A DNA stretch of 64,000 nt from Actinacidiphila guanduensis (GTDB taxonomy: Bacteria; Actinomycetota; Actinomycetes; Streptomycetales; Streptomycetaceae), in NCBI RefSeq assembly GCF_900103985.1, contig NZ_FNIE01000004.1, positions 62,001-126,000 on the forward strand. The letters are read 5' to 3'. How positions within the stretch are numbered: the first letter of the stretch is position 1; every line of letters starts with the position of its first letter. Made by a program: the position numbers and the translations under genes. Below are positions 8,462 to 16,098 of the stretch, piece after piece. The notes under the pieces are model-generated. The model was not told the origin of the DNA and searched no databases. It saw only the letters and a program-made list of their open reading frames with translations.

Positions 8462-11050
8462 CTACTCCCCCGCGTCCAGGACGGCGTCGTGGCCGTCGCC
8501 CTTGATGTGCCGGGCCGGGTTGTGCTGCTGCTCCATCAGCTCTACGGCCCAGTACAGCGGTTGGGTGCCCTCGTGCTTGACCATCCCCGGCGAGACCCCG
8601 AGCCGGAAGGTGCCCGGCGCCGCCTTGCCGGCCGCGTCGTAGGGCAGGACGTCCAGCGGGGACGGGCCGGCCCCGGGGTAGACGGCGCAGTCCGACAGCA
8701 GCGCGATCGGCAGCAGCGCGTCCTCCCCGAACACCACGGCGCCGGCCAGCGGCGGCGTGCTGCCGGTGGCGAGCGCGGTCCTGACCATCTTGCGGTGCAT
8801 GTTGACCCGGGCGGCGGCGATCACCGCGGCGCGGATGTCGGGGCGCCAGGTGGGGCGCTCCAGGGCCGGCCACCGCTCGCCGGGGCGGTACTTGGCGCCT
8901 TGGGGGCGCTCACGCAGCTTGCCGATGCCGCCCTTCACGGTGGACTTGATCGCCGACAGCACCATCGCCATGCCGGGGTCGGCGGACTTGTGGCCGGCCA
9001 TCGCGGTCAGGAACTGCTGGGGCGTCAGGTCGGCGGTCACCCCGAGGTCGGCCATCGTCTGCTTGTACGCCTCGGCCAGGTGCTTGTACCAGGGGTCCAG
9101 GTACGGGCCGGCCTCGCGCCGGATGTACGCCTCGATGGGCGCGACGGCGACCGGGAGCCGGAAGGTGTCGCTGAGTTCGGCGGCGTAGGCGACGGTCGGG
9201 GTGGCGTACCAGGCCGGGCCGTCGGGCCGGTGGCCGTGCGGGGTGAACGGCGACGGCAGACGCGGGTCGATCTCGATGCCGGACAGGTCCACCAGCCACG
9301 CTCCGGGCGTGGTCCTGTCGAACCGGGGCTCCTTCACGTGCTCCGGCGCCCCGAGGCCGACCGCCAGGCGGTTCGCGGCCGCGAGGAAGGCGGTGTTGAC
9401 GTCGATGCCGACAGCGAAGGGCTTGCCGCACTCGGCGTCGGTGAGGAGTTCGACGGGGCGGGTCCAGTCGTACGCCTCCTCGTCGAGGACTTCCGCCGGG
9501 GTCCGCTGATGGGTGCTGGGGAACAGGGCGGCCACGACGGGGTGTTCGTCGGGGGCCTCCGGCGGCGCGGGGTCCACCGGGGCGGTCAGCGAGCCCGGGA
9601 CCGGCCCGGACGTCCAGGTGCCGGTGGCGTCGTCCTTCACCGCGCGGGTCGGCGGCCGCAGCGCCGTCATCAGCTCCAGGCCCGCGACCGCGGTGGAGCC
9701 GCGGGGGGTGAGCACGCGGGTGGCGTAGGCGGCGAGGACGCGGGCGAGTTCTGCCGGGGGCAACTGGTCGGCGTCGCCCCAGGCGCGGGCGTCCAGGGCG
9801 TCCCACGGGAGGATCGCGAGCTGCACGCACTGCCGCTCGCCGCTCCTGACAGGGCGGTAGATCCGGGTCCACGGCCCGAAGCCGCGCTTGGTGAGCTGCC
9901 ATTTCGCCTTGGCGATCTGCCGGACGGCCCGGTGGTCCTCCGGCAGCCGCATCCCGCGCCGGTCCTCCAGGCGCTCGGGGAGCCCGAGCCGTTGTGCTGC
10001 CGCGGCGGTGACCACGATCAGGGGGTCGGAGTCCTTGCCGGAGCGGTGCAGCCGCGGCGCGCCGAGCTTCGCTTCGGCGAGCGTCCACTCCACGAGGTCC
10101 GGCACCGTGCTGGCGGGGCACTCCAGCACCAGCCCGCCCGCGCAGTACACGGAGCCGTCGCCGTCGAGTACGCCGAGCGGGCCGTGGGCGAAGCGCGGAT
10201 CCGTGGCCGGGGGGGCGGGCGGGGCGGCTTTCTGCGCCGCCGGGCGGCGCGGGGCCGTTGCCCGCCGGGCGGGGGGTGCCGGGGCCGGCTCCTCGGTGAC
10301 GTGGGCGCTCGGGGCGGCGCTCGAGGTGGCGCTCACGGCGGGCGCCGGGGGTGTCGGGGGTGCGGGGTGGTGCGGTGACGGCTGCTGCGGGGAGCGGTGG
10401 GGGGCCGCCGCGGGGTGGGGTGGGGTAGCGGAGGCGAGACCGTTGGGCGCGGCCGGGGCTGCCGGTCGCCCTTCGGGCGCGTAGCGGGGCGGGGTGACCG
10501 GGGCAGGACCGTCAGAGGTGGCCGGGGCAGCCGCTCGTTTTTCGGACCCGGAGCGCTGCTGGGTAGCCGGGGCGAGACCATCGGTAGCGGAGGCTACGGC
10601 CGAGGCTGCCGGTGGCGCTTCGGACCCGGAGCGAGGCGGGGCGGCGGGCGCGGGACCGTGGGACGCAACCGGGACTGCCGTACGTGGTTCGGGCCCGGAG
10701 CGGTGCAGGGCAACCGGCGCGGGACCGTCGGACGCGACCGGGGCTGCCGTTCGTCCTTCAGGTTCTGCCGGTGGGGGCGTGGCCGGGCTCGCGGGAGCGG
10801 GGAACCGTGCGGCCAGGCCCTCCAGCAGCCGGGCGTAGGCGGCACGCTGCGGCGGCCGGGGCTCGCTGCGCCCGGCCTCCCAATTCCCCACCGCCTCCCG
10901 CCGCGTCGCCACCGCCGCGGCGACCTGCGCCTGGCTCAGCCCCGCCGCCTCCCGCAGCCGCCTGCGCTCGGCGGGCGGCGGCAGGCTGTCCGAGGAGACG
11001 TGTTCCAGCAGCGCGTCGACCGCGCCGAACAGCTCGTCCTCCGTAGGCAC
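8462..11050 (-). CDS. tap: telomere-associated protein Tap
   Basis: 862 residues. Tap binds the 3' telomeric overhang and recruits Tpg for end patching of linear DNA. An XRE-type helix-turn-helix occupies residues about 28-65 (LSQAQVAAAVATRREAVGNW). Then comes a long Pro/Ala/Ser linker, including about five degenerate 23-26-residue repeats (about 92-205), and a conserved C-terminal body from about residue 295 (DPRFAHGPLGVLDGDGSVYC onward). From memory, usual family members are nearer 740 residues, so the linker explains the extra length. The GTG start follows GGAGGTGGAG; a promoter is proposed at 11074-11103. Confidence 0.92.
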   Translation of the reverse strand: MPTEDELFGAVDALLEHVSSDSLPPPAERRRLREAAGLSQAQVAAAVATRREAVGNWEAGRSEPRPPQRAAYARLLEGLAARFPAPASPATPPPAEPEGRTAAPVASDGPAPVALHRSGPEPRTAVPVASHGPAPAAPPRSGSEAPPAASAVASATDGLAPATQQRSGSEKRAAAPATSDGPAPVTPPRYAPEGRPAAPAAPNGLASATPPHPAAAPHRSPQQPSPHHPAPPTPPAPAVSATSSAAPSAHVTEEPAPAPPARRATAPRRPAAQKAAPPAPPATDPRFAHGPLGVLDGDGSVYCAGGLVLECPASTVPDLVEWTLAEAKLGAPRLHRSGKDSDPLIVVTAAAAQRLGLPERLEDRRGMRLPEDHRAVRQIAKAKWQLTKRGFGPWTRIYRPVRSGERQCVQLAILPWDALDARAWGDADQLPPAELARVLAAYATRVLTPRGSTAVAGLELMTALRPPTRAVKDDATGTWTSGPVPGSLTAPVDPAPPEAPDEHPVVAALFPSTHQRTPAEVLDEEAYDWTRPVELLTDAECGKPFAVGIDVNTAFLAAANRLAVGLGAPEHVKEPRFDRTTPGAWLVDLSGIEIDPRLPSPFTPHGHRPDGPAWYATPTVAYAAELSDTFRLPVAVAPIEAYIRREAGPYLDPWYKHLAEAYKQTMADLGVTADLTPQQFLTAMAGHKSADPGMAMVLSAIKSTVKGGIGKLRERPQGAKYRPGERWPALERPTWRPDIRAAVIAAARVNMHRKMVRTALATGSTPPLAGAVVFGEDALLPIALLSDCAVYPGAGPSPLDVLPYDAAGKAAPGTFRLGVSPGMVKHEGTQPLYWAVELMEQQHNPARHIKGDGHDAVLDAGE
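10435..10775 (-). repeat. degenerate tandem repeats coding the Tap linker
   Basis: About five 69-78-bp units encode variants of DGPAPVTPPR with flanking RSGSE and AAPVAS segments. Units have diverged but keep frame. Positions are approximate. Confidence 0.6.
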
Positions 11051-11073
11051 CGCTCCACCTCCACGCCCCGCAC

Positions 11074-11103
11074 ACTATCCCGATCGCGCACGCCACCACT
11101 CAA
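11074..11103 (-). promoter_or_regulatory. putative tap-tpg promoter
   Basis: On the minus strand TTGAGT (11103-11098) and GATAGT (11079-11074) are separated by 18 bp, a plausible vegetative promoter ending about 24 bases before the Tap GTG. Confidence 0.4.
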
Positions 11104-11297
11104 CGAATCGCTCACGCGTCGACAGAAGTCGGCTCTTCCTCGGGGCCGACATGTGCGGGCTCGTCCTGCCGGAAGGGCTCGGAGCGGTCCGAGACCGGCG
11201 AGGCAGGGGAATCGGCTCTCCCGTCCCCTGGGATCTGCACGCCCTCACCGGAGCATCACCGCTACCTCACACCGGCCGACGCCCCCTGCCACGCGTC

Positions 11298-11462
11298 CTA
11301 CCCGCGCCCACCGCACACGACCTGGACGACATACGCCGTTTCGACGTGCGTCTGGAGAGCACGGTCAACACCGTCGCCGGTGAGCAGGTAAGCCGTGCGC
11401 AGCAACGGTTTCGACCCTGTCGCCACGAACTGCGGAACTCCTGTTCCCCGTAGGCGTTCATC
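11298..11462 (-). pseudogene. remnant of a SigE-family sigma factor
   Basis: A minus-strand frame closing with TAG at 11298 encodes FVATGSKPLLRTAYLLTGD and then TAYVVQVV. LLRTAYLLTGD is a hallmark of the region-2 start of SigE-family ECF sigma factors. The remaining region 2 and all of region 4 are missing, and no start codon with a ribosome site is visible. The rest of the 11051-11625 gap holds nothing else I recognise. Confidence 0.5.
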
Positions 11463-11625
11463 GTCCCCGTAGGAACGAGTGCCGGGAGTCAGGGGTTCGA
11501 CCGCTCTGGGGCCGGGCTTTCCGGGACGGCGGTCGGAGGCCGCCCCAAAGCCCTGCAGCGGGAGCCGTCGGGACTACGACCCCACGAGCAATAGTCAAGG
11601 CTTGTGGGTGAGGCACTGTGGTTGC

Positions 11626-12105
11626 TCAGCCTCTGTGGGCTTGGGGGCAGTGCGCTGCGACCCAGGTAGCGGTGATGTCGTTGCACGTGACGATGACGGA
11701 CCCGGGCCTGAAGGCCATCTCGTGACTGCAGCCCTGGTCGTGCGGAAGGATCTCGTCCAGGATCAGCGTGCCGAGCTTGTCCCAGGTCGAGGGCTCGTTC
11801 GGAGTACCGATCTGGACGGCTGTCACCCCCGCGTAACGGATGACCAGGTCCTCCTCGTGCTTCCAGCAGTTGTGACGGAGGTGGAGGTCCAGGGCTTGAC
11901 CCTCGTGGAGGAAGGTCGCCTGGTGGAGCGTCAGGTCCTTGACGCAGCGCCGCCCGGCGAAGTCGTAGTGGCTCGGGTCGGTGGCGAACGTCCTGGCGCC
12001 CGGGGGCAGGCTGGTGCTCAGTGCAGGCAAAAGCTCAAGGTAGGGGCCAGGGTCGAGGACCCCGGTCAGTTCGCCGACTCGCGCATCGAGATCGACATAC
12101 CTCAT
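11626..12105 (-). CDS. hypothetical protein, immunity-like
   Basis: 159 residues, soluble, acidic to neutral. The middle reads VKDLTLHQATFLHEGQALD, LHLRHNCWKHEEDLVIRYAG and CSHEMAFRPGSVIVTCNDI, a beta-rich pattern resembling small immunity-type proteins of polymorphic toxin loci, though I cannot assign a family. Its ATG overlaps the stop of a truncated upstream frame (ATGA at 12105-12102), a coupling typical of toxin-immunity pairs. Composition is less GC-rich than the flanks, consistent with transfer. Confidence 0.6.
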   Translation of the reverse strand: MRYVDLDARVGELTGVLDPGPYLELLPALSTSLPPGARTFATDPSHYDFAGRRCVKDLTLHQATFLHEGQALDLHLRHNCWKHEEDLVIRYAGVTAVQIGTPNEPSTWDKLGTLILDEILPHDQGCSHEMAFRPGSVIVTCNDITATWVAAHCPQAHRG

Positions 12106-12275
12106 TGCTCACTCCCGCGCTGGTCCAGCGGTCTGCCCTTGGGCGACCTCAGGGTGACATGCCGGCTCGGGGTCCCGCTCAGGCGTTTCCGCCGTTCGCT
12201 GACCTCGTCCGCCTCAGCGCCCTGCTGTAGCTCGTAGAGGAAGCGCGAAGCGAACCTGCTCGTCCGGGTTCTCCA
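12102..12275 (-). pseudogene. 3' fragment of an ORF cut by the transposase remnant
   Basis: The frame ending with TGA at 12102 encodes RFASRFLYELQQGAEADEVS and then RKRLSGTPSRHVTLRSPKG. It has no start codon of its own: upstream it runs into sequence flanking the transposase. Its stop overlaps the start of the 159-residue gene. I infer the tail of a coding gene, possibly a toxin, whose 5' part was removed by insertion or deletion. The upstream limit is approximate. Confidence 0.4.
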
Positions 12276-12291
12276 GGATGTCGTGAAAGGG

Positions 12292-13198
12292 TCACGCGGC
12301 CTGCTCCTCACGCTCGACCAAGACGCCGTTCTCGAACCGCGCACCGGCGCGGACCAGGGACACCAGGTGGGCGCCGGTGATCGCGCGCCACCGGGCCTGA
12401 GCTGAATCGACCAGCTTGAACACCAGCGCGAGCGCGGCCGCGGAGCTGCCGGCACCGCGGGTGACCTTGGCGCGCAGTTCGACGGGGGAGAAAGTCGACT
12501 CGATAGGGTTCGTGGTCCGCAGGTGGATCCAGTGCTCGCCGGGGAACTCGTAGAACGCGAGGAGTTCGTCCCGGTCGTCGGTGATCTTCGCGACGGCCTT
12601 GGGGAACCTGGCTCCGTAGGTCCTCGCGAACACCTCGCTCGCTCTCTCGGCATGGGTGCGGGACTCCACGTTGTAGATCTCCTGCACGGCCTTCGCCGCG
12701 CCGGGCTGCGCGGACTTCGGCAGGCAGTTCGAGACATTCCGGGCCTTGTGAACCCAGCACCTCTGCGGCCGTGCGGCCGGGAACACCTCGGCGAGCGCAC
12801 GCCACAGGCCCATGGCGCCGTCGCCGACCACCAGCTCGGGGTCTCGCATGCCGCGTCGGCGGCAGTCGCGCGGCAGGTCCGCCCACGACTCGGTGGACTC
12901 GCGCAGGCCCTCGGCCAGGGCGATCAGCTCCTTCGTGCCGTCCAGACGGACGCCGAGCAGGAACAGGACGCAGGAGTGGGCCTGGCCGAGGCGGACCTTC
13001 GGGTGGATCCCGTCTGCCCAGACGTAGACCTAGTCGCGATCTGACAGGTCACGTGCCTGGAAGGCAGCGTGATCGTCGGTCCACTGGTCGAGCAGGCCAT
13101 CGCCGCTCTCAAGCCCTGGCGCCTCCTCAGCAAACTCCGCTGCTCGGCGAGCCGGATCACGAGCCTCGTCCAAGCCGTCCTGGTCCTCCTGCTCATTG
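12292..13198 (-). mobile_element. IS256-family transposase remnant with internal stop
   Basis: The readable frame encodes the catalytic core of an IS256/Mutator-type DDE transposase: VYVWADGIHPKVRLG (first D), LVVGDGAMGLWRALAEVF (second D), QRCWVHKARNVSNCLPKS, and EHWIHLRTTNPIEST (E), ending VLVEREEQAA. A TAG at about 13033 stands just before VYVWADGIH where homologs carry an aromatic residue. Upstream, QWTDDHAAFQARDLSDRD continues the family sequence, but the N-terminal DNA-binding third is absent. No terminal inverted repeats could be paired. Inactive by sequence. Confidence 0.85.
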
Positions 13199-13201
13199 CA
13201 A

Positions 13202-13219
13202 CGGGTTGAGATCAACCCG
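13202..13219. terminator. hairpin over the stop codon of the 123-residue gene
   Basis: CGGGTTGA (13202-13209) and TCAACCCG (13212-13219) form a perfect inverted repeat with a GA centre. It contains the TGA of the minus-strand gene and could end its transcript at the edge of the transposase remnant. Confidence 0.45.
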
Positions 13220-13583
13220 CAATATTCACCAGGTCCGTCAATTCAGCCTCGGTCGTCCCAGCCCGCAGACGAATGTCGAAGGTGTAACCCTCATCGCAGA
13301 ACACCAGATCAAGGTCCATGGGTGTCAGCCTGCGGAAGACCATCGCCAACCAGATCGCGTCTTCCTCCCAAACGTCCATGTACAGGCATGTCCCGTCCTC
13401 GTGCAGATACGCCTCACCCGGACCGTACTCGGTCTCGAACTCCCATATGAGGCTGCGCACTTTGCTACGGTGCATCGACTCGACCTCGACCTCGGACCAC
13501 CGAGCACGGATCGCATCCGTCAGCGCATCCCGATCGATGCGCCATCCGCTGACATCACCCTCGACCACCACCAAGAACGTCAT
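13212..13583 (-). CDS. hypothetical protein, small acidic, immunity-like
   Basis: 123 residues, strongly acidic, no signal peptide. It reads MTFLVVVEGDVSGWRID, an acidic middle (AYLHEDGTCLYMDVWEEDA) and LDLVFCDEGYTFDIRLRAG, an alpha+beta pattern seen in small orphan immunity proteins. I do not recognise the exact family. It is less GC-rich than the surrounding DNA and sits between a transposase remnant and unassigned sequence, so horizontal arrival is likely. No toxin partner is present. Confidence 0.55.
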   Translation of the reverse strand: MTFLVVVEGDVSGWRIDRDALTDAIRARWSEVEVESMHRSKVRSLIWEFETEYGPGEAYLHEDGTCLYMDVWEEDAIWLAMVFRRLTPMDLDLVFCDEGYTFDIRLRAGTTEAELTDLVNIAG

Positions 13584-13918
13584 AGCCAGGGCCTACCAGA
13601 TGTCCGTGACACAGCGCGGATCGGGGGCTGTCGCTCAAAGCTGGAATGAGTTCAGTATTTGGCGGCAACGGCAGCGGACGACGGCTCCGCACGGTGGCAG
13701 GTCCTTTCCGTCGTCGCGGGTGCACTCGCGACGACAGGGTCGCCGAGCGCGTTGCTGAGGGTGTTGATGGCGTCGCGTGGGTGCTGGCTTCCGTGCGAGG
13801 CTGCGCTGCCTGGAAGCGACAGGGGTGCAGGTCGGAGGTGGGGGCGCGGGTGGAGGTGGGCAAGCGGAAGAGGAGGGAGGCGGTGGGCGCTTTCCTGCTT
13901 GAGGCGGGAGGACCTGTC
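13584..13918. other. gap of 335 bp, no gene supported
   Basis: Open frames run through this stretch on both strands, including an in-frame extension of the phosphatase gene, but none looks protein-like. The only clear element is GGGAGGA at 13906-13912, the ribosome site for the ATG at 13919. Confidence 0.45.
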
Positions 13919-15448
13919 ATGACCGATGAGCGGCAGGTCGCACGAATGCTCGGCGACCTGATGCAGGCCGGACACACGGCCACGCTGGAGCAACTGCCCG
14001 GGCTGGTGGCCGCGCACGCGGCAGACGCGGGCCTGTGGCAGGTGCGGCTGTTCGTCGTCGACCTGCAGGAGGTGATCCTGCGGGAGTTGACCGGGCGCGG
14101 TGCGAACGCGGGCGAGGGCGGGCTCGAGTTCCCCGTCGAGGGCTCGCTCCCGGGGCGCGCCTACCAGCGGGTCGACCTGCTACGCGAAACTGGCGGCACC
14201 AACCACGGCACCGTCAACCGCACCAGCGCCGGCACCAGAAACGGAACCGGCGCCGGTGACGGCATCGGCAAAAGCGGCAAGGCCAGCGTGGGCGGCGGCC
14301 ACTGGAACGGCAGCGGCGCTGCCGCCGGCACCTGCACCGACACCCGAATCGGAACCGGAACCGACACCAGAACCGGCAAGAACGACGAGGACGACAAAGG
14401 CGGCGACGACCGGAACGGCAGCAACACCGCCGCCGACACCAGCACCAGCACCAGCACCAGCACCAGCACCAGCAACGGCAACGGCAACGGCAACGGCCCG
14501 ACCGGTACCCGCAACAGCGGTTCCTACCGGTGGTGGACAGCGGTCACCGACGGAGTCGAGCGGCTGGGCGTGCTGCGGGCCGACACCGCCGACGACAGCG
14601 AGCAGACCCGAAGCGCCCTGCGCGCGCTCGCCTCCATGACGGCGCTGCTGCTGCTCAGCAAACGCTCCTTCAGCGACTCCTACGCCCGTCTGACGCGGAC
14701 CGCGCCGATGAATGTGGCCGCCGAGCTGCAGTGGAACCTGATGCCGCCGCCCGCGTACGCCGGGCACGACGTCACCGTGGGCGCCGCCCTGGAGCCCGCC
14801 TACGCCGTGGGCGGGGACGCCTTCGACTACGCCGTCGCCGGCCGCGTGCTGCACCTGTCGGTCCTCGACGCCATGGGCCACGACACGACCGCAGGGCTCA
14901 CCGCGAACGTCGCCGTCGCCGCCGCCCGCAACGCCCGCCGCCAGGGCCTCGGGCTCGCGCAGATCAGCCAGGCCGTCGAGGAGGTCCTGATCGGCCAGTT
15001 CGGCAACACCCGGTACGTCACGGGGATCTTCGCCGACCTGGACCTGGACACCGGGGTGCTGGGCTGGGTCAACCGCGGCCACCACCCGCCGATCCTGGTC
15101 CGCGGCGGACGCTGGACGCGGCCGTTGGCCTGCCCGCCGGCCGGGCCGATGGGCGCCGGCCTCGGACTGCCGGTGCACGTGTGCCGCGAGCAACTGGAGC
15201 CCGGCGACAGCGTGCTGCTCCACACCGACGGCATCACCGAGGCGCGCGACCCCGACGGCAACGAGTTCGGCCTGGACCGCTTCACCGACTTCGTCGTCCG
15301 CCACCACTCCGGGCAGCAGACCCTCCACGAGACGCTGCGCCGCCTGATGCGCGCCGTCCTGCACCACCACCACGGCAGCCTCGACGACGACGCCACCGTC
15401 CTGCTCACCGAGTGGCGCGGCAGCCGCCACGAGGACCTCATCCCCTGA
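13919..15448 (+). CDS. SpoIIE/RsbU-type PP2C phosphatase with repeat-coded linker
   Basis: 509 residues. Such proteins dephosphorylate anti-sigma-factor antagonists. Residues 1-90 form a small sensor-like domain (LPGLVAAHAADAGLWQVRLF). Residues about 92-205 are a Gly/Asn/Thr/Ser low-complexity insert coded partly by a (CACCAG)6(CAACGG)4 tract. A short GAF-like remainder (WWTAVTDGVERLGVLR) follows, then the phosphatase with GGDAFDYAV, LDAMGHDTTAGL, GHHPPIL, LHTDGITEARD and DDDATVLL, all metal-site motifs intact. ATG 13919 has GGGAGGA six bases upstream, preferred over longer in-frame options. No anti-sigma gene is adjacent. Confidence 0.88.
   Translation: MTDERQVARMLGDLMQAGHTATLEQLPGLVAAHAADAGLWQVRLFVVDLQEVILRELTGRGANAGEGGLEFPVEGSLPGRAYQRVDLLRETGGTNHGTVNRTSAGTRNGTGAGDGIGKSGKASVGGGHWNGSGAAAGTCTDTRIGTGTDTRTGKNDEDDKGGDDRNGSNTAADTSTSTSTSTSTSNGNGNGNGPTGTRNSGSYRWWTAVTDGVERLGVLRADTADDSEQTRSALRALASMTALLLLSKRSFSDSYARLTRTAPMNVAAELQWNLMPPPAYAGHDVTVGAALEPAYAVGGDAFDYAVAGRVLHLSVLDAMGHDTTAGLTANVAVAAARNARRQGLGLAQISQAVEEVLIGQFGNTRYVTGIFADLDLDTGVLGWVNRGHHPPILVRGGRWTRPLACPPAGPMGAGLGLPVHVCREQLEPGDSVLLHTDGITEARDPDGNEFGLDRFTDFVVRHHSGQQTLHETLRRLMRAVLHHHHGSLDDDATVLLTEWRGSRHEDLIP
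14437..14496 (+). repeat. hexanucleotide microsatellite inside a gene
   Basis: Six perfect copies of CACCAG followed by four of CAACGG. In frame they code alternating Thr-Ser and then Asn-Gly pairs. Loss or gain of units would keep the reading frame. Confidence 0.95.
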
Positions 15449-15755
15449 AGCACCGTGCCCGCCGGGCGGGTTCCGGTACCGCGTCGGGCGGCGTCGGCCA
15501 CGTACGGTTCAGGGCCCGTACGCGGCCGACGCGGCTCAGGCCCCGCCCGTGCCGACCCCTGTCGGCCCCGTCGGCCCGTGTACCGAACACTGCCAGTCCG
15601 GCTGTCGCCCTTGTCGGCCCGTGTCCCGGACGCCGGCGGCCGGACTGCCGCCGGGCGGGTGCCCGTACCGGCAGCAGCAGCAGCAACGGCAGCGGCAGCA
15701 GCCGGCCGGTCTCCGGGACGCCAACGCGAGGCCCGACCCTCTCGCACACTTCCGG

Positions 15756-15769
15756 AGAGAGCGCTCTCT
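15756..15769. promoter_or_regulatory. LacI-type (CebR-like) operator
   Basis: AGAGAGCGCTCTCT is a perfect 14-bp palindrome with the GAGCGCTC core recognised by LacI-family sugar regulators such as CebR in Streptomyces. It sits just upstream of the -35 box proposed for the glucanase gene. Remaining sequence of the 15449-16098 gap shows only GC-rich direct repeats of GTCGGCCCGTGT. Confidence 0.6.
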
Positions 15770-15775
15770 GGAGCC

Positions 15776-15805
15776 TTGACGGCAGACCGTACCCACGAGT
15801 TCAAT
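15776..15805 (+). promoter_or_regulatory. putative promoter of the GH64 gene
   Basis: TTGACG (15776-15781), an 18-bp spacer and TTCAAT (15800-15805). It would give a leader of about 285 bases before the ATG at 16099. A closer promoter is possible. Confidence 0.4.
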
Positions 15806-16098
15806 CAGGGTCGATCAGATGTCCACACCCCCGCGTGCGGGCACTGCACGCTTCCGCACGCCGTCCACCCCTCCCCGACAACCTCCCGCAGACCAGCAGA
15901 TCCCGCAGACCCCCCAGTCCCCCGGCAGCTCCCGCCAGAGCCCCGGCAGACCGTCGAGCGCGCGCAGCGCTCCAAGGCTGGCGGGCGCCCCCGGGACGCC
16001 CCTTCCCCCCACACACCGGGCACGCCAGGGCCGCGCAGCACCCCCGGCCGAACGGCCGGCGGTCGCGGCCCGCTTGCCCCGTCCGAGGAGTGCACCCC

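Noticed and set aside
8456-10378. Long plus-strand frame opposite tap
   Set aside because: A mirror of the strongly supported Tap gene created by GC-biased codons; no family features.
11481-11530. GGGGTTCGACC stretch resembling a tRNA T-arm
   Set aside because: The flanking bases do not form a T-stem and no anticodon or acceptor stem can be found.
12102-12800. 232-residue minus-strand frame covering part of the transposase
   Set aside because: Only its last 55 or so residues look coding; the rest is the transposase gene read out of frame.
13646-13918. N-terminal extension of the SpoIIE phosphatase
   Set aside because: The extension is Arg-rich and unlike the family; GGGAGGA sits just before the internal ATG at 13919.
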